A stretch of DNA of 64,000 nt, taken from positions 21,065,212 through 21,129,211 of the forward strand of contig JAGTTD010000016.1 in the NCBI GenBank assembly GCA_018398585.1, read 5' to 3'. Numbering within the stretch: position 1 is the first letter of the stretch; each line of letters begins with the position of its first letter. The DNA comes from Simmondsia chinensis (lineage: Eukaryota > Streptophyta > Magnoliopsida > Caryophyllales > Simmondsiaceae). Both the position numbers and the translations under genes were made by a program. Below, one piece after another: positions 8,967 to 20,037 of the stretch. A model generated the notes under the pieces. That model searched no databases. It saw nothing but the letters and a program-made list of their open reading frames with translations, and was not told the origin of the DNA.

Positions 8967-11623
8967 CTTCTGCTTATATCGTTGAATCTCTTGAATTGTG
9001 GCATGCTCGCTTAGGACACATAAATGTTGAATTAGTTAAACGACTTAAGAAAATGAATATGATTCCTAACTTCAGTAATACCAGCTTTAATAAGTGTGAA
9101 ATATGTGTAGAAGCTAAGTATGCTAAAAAACCCTTTAAGTCTATCGAGAGACAATTAGAATTTCTTGAGCTAATCCACACTGATTTAGGAGACTATAAAA
9201 GCCTAATGAGTAGAGGTGGAAAAAGATACTATATGACATTTGTAGACGATTATTCTAGATACTCAATGATATACCTTCTAAATACTAAAGATGAAGCAGA
9301 AGAAATGTTTTTGAAATACAAAGCTGAAGTAGAAAATCAATTAGGAAGGAAAATAAAAAGAGGTAGATCTGATAGAGAAGGAGAATATGATCCAACTTCT
9401 CTAGAAAAATTTTGTGAGGAAAATGGAATAATACATGGGCGAAGCCCTCCTTACTGTCCACAATCTAACGGCATCGGTAAAAGAAAAAATAGAACATTAA
9501 AGAACATGATGAATGCAATGTTAATTAGCTCGGGACTACCTGATAACATATGGGGGGAGGCGTTCTTATCTGCTTGTCATGTGCTGAATAAAGTTCCTCA
9601 TAAAAGGTTAGATAAAATCTCATATGAAATGTGGAAAGGTCATGCACCTAATCTAAAATACTTGAAAGTGTGGGGGTGCCTAGCCAAGGTTGGGTTACTC
9701 GACTTTAAATGAAGTAAAATTGGACCTAAGACTGTTGACTCTATTTTTATTGGGTATGCTTATCATAGTGTCGCTTATCATTTTTTGATTAAGGGGTCTA
9801 ATAATTCATATGCATGTGGTAGTATCATTGAATCTAGAGATGCTGAATTCTTTGAACATATATTCCCCTTGAAATCTAATGTTGTACAACCATCTAGTTT
9901 GCCTTCTCATAATATGACTGTTAACCATGATTATACCAACGATATAGACACTCCTGAAATTCGAAGGAGTAAGAGAGCTAGGAAAGAAACTAACTTTGGG
10001 CCCGACTATGTTACTACTTTCCTAACAGAAATTGACTTCATAAATGAAGAAATAGTAACTGTCTATATGTTAGAAGAAGACCCTAAAACTTACGATGAGG
10101 CTATTAGATCAGTTGACTCTACCTTTTGGAAAGAGGCTATTAATAGCGAATTAGAATCAATTCTAAGCAATCACACTTGGGAATTGGTAGACCATCCTAG
10201 AGGATGTAAACCAATAGGTTGTAAATGGGTCTTTAGAAGGAAAATGAAGGTTGATGGGACACTAGATAAGTTTAAGGCAAGGTTAGTGGCTAAGGGTTAC
10301 ACCCAGAAAAGGGGGTTAGATTATTTCGATACTTATTCACCCGTCGGTAAAATAGCCACAATTAGAACCTTGATTGCCCTTGCCTCTATTCATGATTTGG
10401 TAATACATCAAATGGATGTTAAAACAGCCTTTCTAAATGGTGACCTAGATGAAAAGATTTATATGGAACAACCTGAGGGTTTCATTGTCCCTGGTAATGA
10501 AAAGAAAGTTTGTAAACTTATAAAATCTCTATATGGTCTCAAACAGGCCCCTAAACAGTGGCATGAGAAATTTAACAGCATGCTAATAGCGAACAATTTT
10601 CGTGTAAATGATGGAGACTCTTGTGTGTATATTAAGACTAATTCGAATGGTTGTGTAATAATATGTCTATATATTGATGATCTGTTGATATTTGGCACAA
10701 ATTTGAATGTCGTTAATGAAACGAAAAACTTTCTATGCTCTAAATTTGATATTAAAGATATGGGTGAGGCAGATGTGATTCTAGGAGTTAAAGTTGTGAA
10801 AACTCCCGAAGGTATAAGCCTGAATCAATCTCACTACGTTGAGAAGATACTTAGAAAGTTTGACATGTTTAATGTTGATACTGTAAGAACACCTTATGAT
10901 CCTAGCGTACATCTAATGAAACATAAAGGCATTGCTATGTGCCAAATAGAGTATGCTAAAATAATTGGCAGTGTCATGTTTTTGATGAACTGCACTAGAC
11001 CTGACATCGCATATGCTGTAAGTAGACTCAGTAGATACACACATAATCCTAGTCAAGAGCATTGGAACGCACTAAAAAGGTTGCTTAAATATCTGAAAGG
11101 AACTATGGATTGGGGACTTCATTATGGAAAGTTTCCTGCTGTTTTAGAAGGATATTGTGATGCCAATTGGGTCTCTGATAATGATGAAATTAACTCCACT
11201 AGTAGATATGTGTTCACACTAGCTAGAGGTGCTATATCCTGGAAATCATCTAAGCAATCTTGTACTGCTACGTCTACTATGGAGTCTGAGTTTATTGCTC
11301 TTGAGTTAGCAGGTCATGAAGCCGAGTGGCTAAGAAGTTTATTGGGAGACGTGCCATTGTGGGGGCTTCCAGCTCCATCAGTATCACTTCACTGTGACAA
11401 TCAAGCTGCAATTGTTGTAGCAAAGAACAAAGTTTATAATGGCAAGAGAAGACACATTCGTCTCAGGCATAAGATTGTGAAGGATCTTTTAGAAAGTGGA
11501 GTGATATCACTGGACTATGTAAAGTCAAAAAAGAATCTTGCGGATCCGTTGACAAAAGGCCTTTGTCGTAAAATGATGGTAGAAACATCGACGGGGATGG
11601 GATTAAAGTCTGTATATGAATAA
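8967..11623 (+). pseudogene. Copia integrase, reverse transcriptase and RNase H (3' part of polyprotein)
   Basis: Continues the gag-protease frame after the gypsy insertion. It begins with the GAG-pre-integrase motif (LWHARLGHIN), then the integrase core (HTDLGDY first Asp; RSDREGEY second Asp). At the expected catalytic Glu the sequence reads NGIGKRKNR, where family members have an ERKNR-type motif, so the Glu appears to be replaced by Lys. After an in-frame TGA at 9710-9712 come RT (YIDDLLIFG, about 10672) and RNase H ([10 protein letters not shown] and the LADPLTKGL tail). The stop is at 11621-11623. The insert plus TSD is 5596 bp, which accounts for the change of reading frame. With four stops and the lost Glu, it is not functional. 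Confidence 0.92.
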
Positions 11624-12212
11624 ATTGTGATGTATCCAACCTGGTTTTAACAGGTTCAATGTGAAAAGTCATAGTTTTATTCTAGAAAAGCACTGTGTTT
11701 TATGTTGTCCCTCCCTATGGTGTGATAGTGCGGAAACGGGTCCATAGCCATATGCTTGGTGGTGTAAGTAAGGCTTACACTTGATGGACACTGTTTGTAT
11801 GTTACCAAGGGGTGAGGTTGAGCTTTAGCTCTTAATGGACCCATATCCATATCTTTGGTGGTGTGCGGTAACACACACTTGATGGGATCCACCTATATAG
11901 GTGTGGGTGGCCGCTCCCTATGAAGGTTTAGACTTACCTTCTAGAGCGCCTATGAATATCCAGGACGAGCGCATGGCCGATGAAATGCGCCAAATCGCAG
12001 GAGATGCTAAGATCTGGAGTTTGGTACGTGTCCAAGTGGAAGATCATACAACCCCTTGTAAGGTTCAAGACGAAAGTCACCTTACAAGATGTTGGTCCTA
12101 AACTTGGGTTGCACTAGGTGATGATTCAAGTCGTGAGACATCGGCACTGAAAAAACTGAACTGCCTTTGCCCAGTTTTTTCTATTTTTCTTTTCTTTTTG
12201 GCTTGTATCATC
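11624..12212 (+). other. 3' UTR of copia element 1 with tandem stem-loops
   Basis: About 590 nt between the pol stop and the polypurine tract with no coding potential. It is retained in the minus-strand copy (19448-20037). It holds two related units, each with a CCATAT..TTGGTGGTGT..ACACTTGATGG framework. Each centres on a hairpin: 11762-11780 (GTGTAAG paired with CTTACAC) and 11861-11876 (GTGTG with CACAC). A third stem pairs CTTGTAAGG with CCTTACAAG at about 12056-12089. Confidence 0.65.
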
Positions 12213-12222
12213 TGTGGGGGAT
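12213..12222 (+). promoter_or_regulatory. Polypurine tract of copia element 1
   Basis: TGTGGGGGAT directly before the 3' LTR; the identical sequence occurs at the same place in the minus-strand copy (19438-19447). Confidence 0.8.
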
Positions 12223-13126
12223 TGTTAAAAAAATGATGCAAGCTAACCTTAAATATTGTGAAAGTTACATCCCATATTATTAATATAACAAAGTGCCTTG
12301 TATCCCACATAGACGAATAAAGGGAGTTTGGGTGAGTTTATAAGGGTATGTATAAACCTCCCATCTAAATTGAGTCTTGGGTGAGAGAATGGACACCACA
12401 CGTGCGCGCGCCGCCCGCCCGCCGTGCCGTGCTCGGGCGAGGTGTGGGTTATATTTTTACGAACTGGTACAATTATTTTCCGAAAAAAATCGGTCTTTTA
12501 CTGTTTCGTAGTCAACGTTCATGTTCAAAGTGGTTGCCGAGATCTTTGTTCATACTAACTGCCAACACACCCACTTCCCCCCGGTTTTAGGACTTCGGTT
12601 GAAGCTTCAGTCCCTCGTTTAAGGGATCGGTTGGTGCATTCTATTACTATAAATACAACCATTCTTCTTCCATTTTAATTCATCAAAAAACGTAGACAAA
12701 AACTATAACTCTTCTCTCCACCTTTCCTTTCGGTTCTCTCTATTTCTTCAAATGTTGCGCAAAGTTCTGAAGCGTCTCCTACCTGGTTGCTGTCGAGTGC
12801 ACGACAGAGATCAAATCGTGTTAATCCTGGAGAACGGCCGCCAAATCAGCTGTTTGCACCAAAGCAGTGGCGAAATCGTCTTTTAGGACAATGGTACTTC
12901 CTACGGCACGGTGTCTTCGGTATTGTATTCAATTCCTTAACTTTTCGTGTCATTTGATTACCGTGTTTACATATTCTCCAAAACTCCTTGCTGTAATTTA
13001 CTGCGCATTTATACTGCGTTTTTACTGTGTATATTACTGCAAAATTACTGCGTACATTAATTACTGCGTATTTTACAACTGCATTTTGATTATACTGCTG
13101 CGGTTACTGTTCACAAATTTTTAACA
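12223..13126 (+). repeat. 3' LTR of copia element 1 (904 bp)
   Basis: Matches 1028-1958, shorter mainly because TACTGCG-type repeat units are missing around 13020-13080, as expected from repeat slippage. Confidence 0.92.
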
Positions 13127-13131
13127 GTGAC

Positions 13132-14400
13132 AAGTTTTTAGTCCTTATAGCTTGTTGTTTTGCATATAGAACATATAATAAGACAAAAGTTGTAAAGTCT
13201 CCTTAGTGGGAGCGTTGGCTAGATCCATACAAAACAGTAAACTGAAGTTAGATTCACCAAAAGCACTAAAACATATAGCTAGTGATTGTGTGAGGTCGAG
13301 TGCTTCAACTATAATTTATCCCTAGGTCACCTAAATCCTTGGACATGTTCAGTTCCCTAATTTCACAACGAACATACAAGAAACAAACTTGCCAAAATAA
13401 AGATATCAAGCAATTGGTGAGCTCGGATCATCACGGTGGACCAAAAAGCTGGGGGCAGGGGCTTGTTTGTAAGAGATAGTAGTGATATTGAAAGGTTTAC
13501 TAGGGAAACAAACCAGTTGCAACAAGGGTCAAATCACTAATGCGTCACCAAATGTAATAATGCCACGACCATGCCCTCATGGTGGTAAACCTCCACAAGT
13601 GAGCCGGACGAAGCTGCATTGATCTTCCTCAACCTGTCAACTGCTTAATCATTCAAAAGTTTACGTTATCTAACATTCAACCACACATGTCAATTTTGAG
13701 GCATTAATTTGCAATAAAAATCGAATGTATTATGATTCTCATCTTTTTTGTGGTCTCTCCTTAATCTCATTGTTAGTCTTTGTCACTCTAATTGAACTGG
13801 TTACTAGTGTAGAAGGCCTCTCGGGTATGGATCAAATCAAAATCAAGAAAATGCCAAAGCAACCAACCTAATATTAGCTATCTATGACCACATCATAGCT
13901 AGGGCTATAGGCGATGCCAGTGATCACATCGATCTTTTTGAGAGCTTCGTTTTGATATATAATTTTCCCTGTAATGCCTTAGAAATCAAAACTTATAGTT
14001 GTCTTTTACAAACATTTTCCTTCTTCATACTCATCCAACACCTCATTCTTACTTTCCCATGAGCTCTTTCATACTTGCTCGAGTTTTTTCCTCACTTGCC
14101 TATGCAATGGCGAGTAAGGTGTTCGCCATACCTTGTCCGTCAAACGCAAGTGGTCTATTGCTAATGCTTAGCATAATGTGTTAGCCAAATAACATAAGCG
14201 AAGCCACTTGTCAACGAATGGGTAAGATTTAAAACATCTATCATTCAAGGAAGAAAGCAAAATGTCCTCCTTGCCAACTCAACCTTTTTCTCTCTTGCTT
14301 ATAAAAGACCATACCATGCCAGCTTTCGAGGGGCAAGCCTTCACTTTGGCGCAAGTCATTCCAACATTAAGCAACTCTTTCGCATCTTATACAAGTAAGC
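13132..14400. other. Unrecognised intergenic DNA
   Basis: Right side of the copia target. I see no gene or known repeat; the short open frame at 13999-14184 has no recognisable protein features. Confidence 0.45.
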
Positions 14401-14515
14401 TCACCTTACTAGCCATCTCATGGCCCCTTACTAGCCATCTCATGGCCTTACTAGGCAGTGGTCTTACTAGCCAACTTATGGTCTTACTAAATGGCCTTAC
14501 TAGCCAATGACTAAC
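14401..14515 (+). repeat. Short degenerate tandem repeat
   Basis: Four or five degenerate units of about 20 bp with the core CTTACTAGCCATCTCATGG. Related single units continue weakly to about 14830. No function is apparent. Confidence 0.6.
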
Positions 14516-14890
14516 CTCTTATCTTAATATGCTAACTCTTTATACTAACCACTCAAGCTTTATGGAAACTCTCTCAAGTCATGTATTCTCTCTCAAGTGA
14601 ATTTCTACCATGTAGATGGCTTATAAGCCGAGTCTTCTGCTTACTAGATTGTTGTCCATCTTGTGTTGCAATTATATCATACTGGTAGCTCTCTTAGTAG
14701 CCCATATTACCATACTCACTCTATAGATTTCTCAATTAAGTATGTTGCTATACCTACTTGTCTCTTGCTTATAACCAACTTGTCATGGCTCTACTAGGCC
14801 ATCTTGCTATGGCCTCATTATTGACCCCTAAGGTAAGTAATTGTTTATGTAATTATTGGTTATTTATCTAGTATACTCATATGCACGCAT

Positions 14891-15066
14891 TAAACTATTG
14901 CTCAAAATCTAAGTGATCCCCCAATTTTTAATTTAACAAAAGAAACTCTCCAAACTATTGATTAAAATCATTGTGACCCAACCCCCCAAAAAAAACTTGT
15001 AATTTTATCGAAGACCAACCCTTGAGCTATTAGCTAAAGTCAATTTGATCCCCCAACATCAAAAAG
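14891..15066 (+). repeat. Dispersed ~58-bp repeat, locus 1
   Basis: Three degenerate units beginning near 14891, 14949 and 15022, each with AACTATTGATTAAAATCA-like sequence followed by a GTGACCC/GATCCCC box and AACTTTTAATTT. The same unit recurs at 56821-57015 (plus) and 25470-25625 (minus). Confidence 0.6.
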
Positions 15067-15489
15067 ACTTCTGAAACAATTAAAAAAATTAAAAAATATT
15101 TGATTTATATATTCTAAGATTAATATACTTTTCTGGTGCCTTAAGGTTTTAGAATATATTTATAATAATACAAACTTGGTAACCTTTTTTTTCATGTACC
15201 ATCCCAAAAGTTTATTAAGATTCTGTTAAATTAAGCTAACTTGACATTTAAGGACTAATATAACTAAAGGAAAAATGTTATTATATTCTTAAACGATTCT
15301 TAAATATAAAAAAATATTTCTAAAAATTTCAAAATAAAAATTAAATTAAATTTTTTATTATTTACAATATTTTCAAAAATATATTTAAAATATTTTTTTA
15401 TTTTCAAAACAATATATTTTTAAAATGTAAAATTTTATAAAATATTTTAAAATTATTTAAAATTTATTTAAATATTTATAATTATTTTA
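15067..15489. other. AT-rich, non-coding stretch
   Basis: More than 80 percent A+T by eye with long A and T runs; no gene recognised. Comparable AT-rich DNA flanks the ~58-bp repeat elsewhere in the window. Confidence 0.5.
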
Positions 15490-17470
15490 ATTATTAGAAG
15501 AGGCAGAGGCAAAGGAAGAGCCAACTAAGGAGGAAGAAGTAGTTAGAGATAGGGGACATCTGTTGGTGGTAAGGCATGTTTGTCTTACTTCTCGTGAGGT
15601 TCATGGGAGATGGGCGGTTAAGGAACATCTTCCAAAAAACTTGTACCACTGGTGGGATAGTTTTCCACCCAACGATTAGTTCAAGTAGCATTGAAAAAGT
15701 TATGTGTCACGAGGTTGTTAAGAAGCTGGGGTAGAAGATGGAGGCAAATTCAAGTCATTACAAGCTTTCCTAACTAAAGAAGCGGAAACAGGTAACCATG
15801 TTCGAACATTGCTTGGTTAATTTCTCCGTGGAAAAAAAAAAAAACACTAGAATGGGATATCGTATAACATGGTCATGATGAATGTTTTTCATTATTTACT
15901 CAAACGTCAAATGGTAGTATGATAGAGAGGCAATCCATGATTGACATAGTAACACCTACAATGTAGTTTTTTTTTTTTTTTTTTTGGGTGGGGCAGGGGG
16001 GGGGGGGGGGGGGGGGGGGGGTGTCGCTAAGATAGTATTATTTCTTAAGAAAAAGGAGGCACCCTAAGAAGCTTCAAACTATAAACCCAACCCGCAACCA
16101 AAGCCATGTTCGCCAAACATGTAAGATCCACACAAATGCTTTATGTCCTGGTAGTTAAGGAGAGTTTGGTAGACCTAGGAGAAATAAAAGACGAATTTAG
16201 AAAATTATTATATGTTGGTTTATTACTAGAGAAAGTAAAGGGTTCGTTAACCCATTGAGGACATGCAATATAGGATTGATCTTTTGTGAGGTGCTAAGTT
16301 GTTGAATAGGATACATAGATGAGTCCAACCAAGCATGAGTAGCATACGCGCCAGGTGGAGGTGTTACTCACCTTCGGTTTCATATGGGAGAGATTGAGTC
16401 CATGTGAAGTTCTTCACCTCTTTATGTCAACAAAGAATGGCGCTTGGTGGATGTTTGTTGATACCTAAACCATCAACAAGATAATGGTATGTTATTGATT
16501 CTTGATTTCAAGGCTTGATGATTTGTTGCATCAATTAAGCAGCTCGAGGTATTCAATAAGCTAGACTTGAAGAGTGCTTACCATTCGAATCTCACTAAAG
16601 GATGAATGCAAGACAATGTTCAAGACCCAAGAAGGATTGTGCGAGTTGATGGTTATGTCATTTAGGTTGTCTAATGCTCCAACTATGTCATGCGGCTCAT
16701 GAACCATGTATTTTAGCCTTTCGTTGAAAAGTTTGTGGTGGCACACTTTGATGACATATTAAGTTATGGTCAAAATGGAGAAGCACATCTGAAGCACTTA
16801 AGGGCAGTACTCGATACCCCTGGGGAACATTACCTATGTGCTGCTTTGAAGATGTATGCTTCCATGATAGATTAGGTAACATATCATTGGTTTTGTTGTG
16901 TCCAAGGACGATATAGAGGCTAAAGAGAGTAAAGTAGTAGCACTCCAGGATTGGCAGAAATCGGGTACGTTGACACAGGTATGTAGTATTCATAGGCTTC
17001 CTTCTTTCTAGTATAGATTCATATTGCATTTCAGCACAACTATGTTGGCTACCACAGATTGCATAAAGACTGGGAGTGTTAAGTGGACACAAGAGGCATT
17101 AGGCATCTTCGAGACAATCAACCAAAAGTTTACCATAACACCTGATCCTACATTACCTGACTTCAAAACTATGCCTCAAAATTAGGTAGGAACTACACTA
17201 AACAATGAGGGGAGGTTGTTTGCATACTTTAGTGAGAAGCTTGGTAGTAGCAAGCTGAGGTACCCAACATATGATATGAAGTTCTATGCCATGGTTTGAG
17301 CTCACAAGCATTTGAATCGATATCTTGCCAATAGAGAATTCATACTTTACTCGGATAATGTGGTGCTAAAGCACATTAATAGCCAAGACAAGCGTCTATG
17401 AGGCATGCAAAGGGTGCGGGTTACATTAGGATTTTTTACATTGTCCTTAAGCACAAATCTAAAGCATAAA
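15490..17470 (+). pseudogene. Decayed Ty3/gypsy protease, RT and RNase H
   Basis: Frames are full of stops, but the order is recognisable. A protease-like block lies at about 15560-15965, ending YDREAIHD then NTYNV (the usual GRPWxxDR..HDGxxNTY region). An RT block lies at about 16330-16900, with GFIWERLSPC, LDLKSAYH, MNHVF and VAHFDDILSYG matching gypsy RT including the FDD box. RNase H is at about 17190-17400 (FAYFSEKLGSS, HKHLNRYLANREF, SDNVVLKHINSQ). The spacing and MNHVF box suggest a Tat-like gypsy lineage, but that is a guess. No LTRs were found. A T19 and G26 homopolymer pair interrupts it at 15967-16021. Confidence 0.8.
15967..16021 (+). repeat. T19 tract followed by a G26 tract
   Basis: Nineteen T at 15967-15985, a short G-rich spacer, then 26 consecutive G at 15996-16021. 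It lies between the protease and RT parts of a dead gypsy element. It would form a G-quadruplex readily and is also prone to sequencing and assembly error. Confidence 0.85.
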
Positions 17471-18358
17471 GCAAGTTGGCAAATGAAGGGAGTGAATTAG
17501 AGTTCTAAACAAAATTTAACATTAAATGCAACCAAAACCATTAAATTGTACTCTTTTACAAATCAATTCACACCTAACAAATTATAAATAAATTAGATAT
17601 GAAGTGTTACCTAGTGTTGCAAGCTCTAAAATGTCGAGAGGTGTTTCAAAGTTACAAAAACTCTAAAGGTGAATGCACTAATGCATAAACAAACCCAATC
17701 TAATGGTTTTGATCTAGACAATGAGAGGAATAGAAAACTCACCAAAGGAAGGGTTCAGGGATGCCGTTTGCTCACTCTTTCTCCAAAGGGGTGGCCGACC
17801 TCTTCATTCTAGTTTTCTTTCTTTATATATTCTTTATAAAGTTTTTCATAAGAACACTAAGCTAGTGTCATGGTCATACATTTTCTAGAAACATAGGATA
17901 AAACATATATAAAAGCTTAGGAGATATAAGGGTTAGAAATAAGATGAGAGAATTGGATGGTTTAATCCATACATTATCTCATCAGACAATTTTTAAATCT
18001 CATTTAAATTTTATATTATCTCTTAATCTAATTAAGAAATAACCATTGTTGCTTCAACTACTTAAGATAATATTGCATAAATATGTATTTTTGTTGGATA
18101 TGAATAACAATTACTTGAAAAATTGCTATGTTTTTCAAATATTCCAAAATTGTGCTCATGGCTTCGTAAGCCATATTTTTGTGTCGCTATTCCTCTAAAT
18201 GAATCAAGCAAAAAATGGTGATAGAAAGACTACCTTAAATTCACCCTCATGTAGAGTTAGGATTAGCAATAATTTTATTTCAAAAAGAATCTCAATTTTA
18301 ATTTTGAATAACAACTTCATTGGATTATGTCGATCTCGTTATATGATGAAAATCCATA
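17471..18358. other. Unrecognised DNA between two retroelements
   Basis: May include the tail of the decayed gypsy element (a weak HKS motif near 17455) but nothing further is identifiable. Ends at the target duplication of the next copia element. Confidence 0.4.
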
Positions 18359-18363
18359 GGTTT

Positions 18364-19437
18364 TGTTGAACAAACACCATGTACAACAAAATATAGCACG
18401 AAATACTACGTAAAATACTGAGTAAAATACTTCGTAAAATATTGCATAAAATACAGCAAGAACACTGCTAAAATACAGGAAAATAATCTGCTAATTACTG
18501 TAAAGTAAACAGCGAAACTTAAACTGAAAATTGCAGTAAATCAGTGAAAATTCAGCGTTAGAATTTTAGTAAAATGCAGTAAAAATTGCAGGAAAATTTC
18601 AGTAAAAAACTGTAAAGAAATCCAAGGATCACGCCACTAAAACAGCAGTAACGGTGAGCGAAAATTGTAGCGAAAAAGAGCAGCAAAATACCTGAACACG
18701 ACAATCAAATAAAACCGAAAGAGGAAAAGTTGATTAGACTGATAAAATACCGAAGATACTATGCCTTGGGAAATACCACTGTCCTAAAAGACGATTTCGC
18801 CAATGTTTCGGTGCGAACAATGATTTTGGAGGCTGTCCTCTAGGATTAACAAGGTCCAACAGTTAATGTGCACTTGTTAGTCATTGGGAAGGAGAGAGCG
18901 AGAACTTTGCCCAAGTACTTGAAGAAAGAGAGAGAAACCCGACAGGAGGAGGAAGTTGAAGACACTGTTGCTTTTTTTTTTTTGAATGATTTTCAATCTA
19001 AGCTAAGTATCCTATTTATACTAATCCAAAATGCTAATAGGTATAATTGTTTTAGTTAATTCTCATGTCCAACAGCTAGTAACGTACCCCAGTAGTAATG
19101 AGAGACCAACAGCTATTTTTCCAACATTGTTGCCATTACAAATCTACCTGATTAATTACCAGCGTATTTTCCATAAAATAAATATTATACCCATTGAGAA
19201 AAAGCTCACCCACACCCTCACCCGAGCACTGCACGGGCACGGGCGGGCGGCACGCTTGGCTCCCACTTATCCTTCGCCCATGACTTAATTCAAATGAGTT
19301 GAGAGCATATACCATTATAAACTCAACTAAAACCTCTTAATTTGTCTATGTGGGATAGAGGACTTCTTATTTTATTCTTAAAATGGAATGTAATTTTCCC
19401 ATAATTTTTCAGTTTAGCTTATATCATTTTTCCAACT
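18364..19437 (-). repeat. 3' LTR of copia element 2 (1074 bp)
   Basis: Homologous to 24029-25056. Contains the conserved self-complementary segment at 18784-18798 and CAGTAAA/TACTGC-type repeats at about 18400-18620. Confidence 0.9.
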
Positions 19438-20037
19438 ATCCCCCACAAATGATACAAGCGAGAAAGAAAGACTGGAATAGACCGGGAAAAGGGAGTTTAG
19501 TTCTTCAGTGCCGACGTCTCACGACTTGAATCATTACCTAGTGCAACCCAAGTTTAAGACCAACATCTTGCAAGGTGACTTTCGTCTTGAACCTAACAAA
19601 GGATTGTATAGTCTTCCACTTAAACACATACCAAACTCCAGATCTCGGCAACTCCTGCGATTTGGCGCTTTTTGTCGGCCATGCGCTCGTCCTGGTTATT
19701 CATAGGCTCTCTAGAAGGCAAGTCTTAAACCCTTCATAGGGAGCGGCTAGACTCTCACACCTATATAGGTGGATCCCATCAAGTGTGTGTTACCGCACAC
19801 CACCAAACATATGGATATGGGTCTATTAAGAGCTAAAGCTCAACCTCACCCCTTGGTAACATATAGATAGTGTCCATCAAGTGCAAACCTTGCTTACACC
19901 ACCAAACATATGGCTATAAACCCGTCTCTGCACTGTCACACCATATGGAGGGACAACATAAAACACAGTGCATTTCTCGAATGAAACTATGACTTTTCAC
20001 ATTGAACCTGTTAAGACCAGGTTGGATACATCACAGT
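19438..20037 (-). other. Polypurine tract and 3' UTR of copia element 2
   Basis: The PPT (TGTGGGGGAT on minus) is at 19438-19447. The two hairpin units of element 1 are retained: 19785-19800 is sequence-identical, and 19881-19899 differs but keeps the stem through G-U pairs. No coding frame is seen. Confidence 0.65.

Larger units (their letters stand above)
1028..13126 (+). mobile_element. Ty1/copia LTR retrotransposon, interrupted by a nested gypsy element
   Basis: The boundaries are exact. The LTRs begin TGTT and end AACA, and a 5-bp target duplication GTGAC lies at 1023-1027 and 13127-13131. Without the nested gypsy element (3371-8961) and its duplicated target, the element is about 6.5 kb. 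The order is LTR, gag, CCHC zinc knuckle, protease, integrase, RT, RNase H, a ~600-nt 3' UTR, a polypurine tract and LTR, which is the copia order (integrase before RT). The polyprotein is a single frame carrying four in-frame stops. A second copy of the same family lies on the minus strand at 18364-25056. The element cannot be autonomous now, because of the stops, the nested insertion and a lysine at the expected integrase glutamate. Confidence 0.95.

Noticed and set aside
13132..14400. Possible host gene downstream of the copia element
   Set aside because: No frame with conserved motifs, no convincing exon borders.
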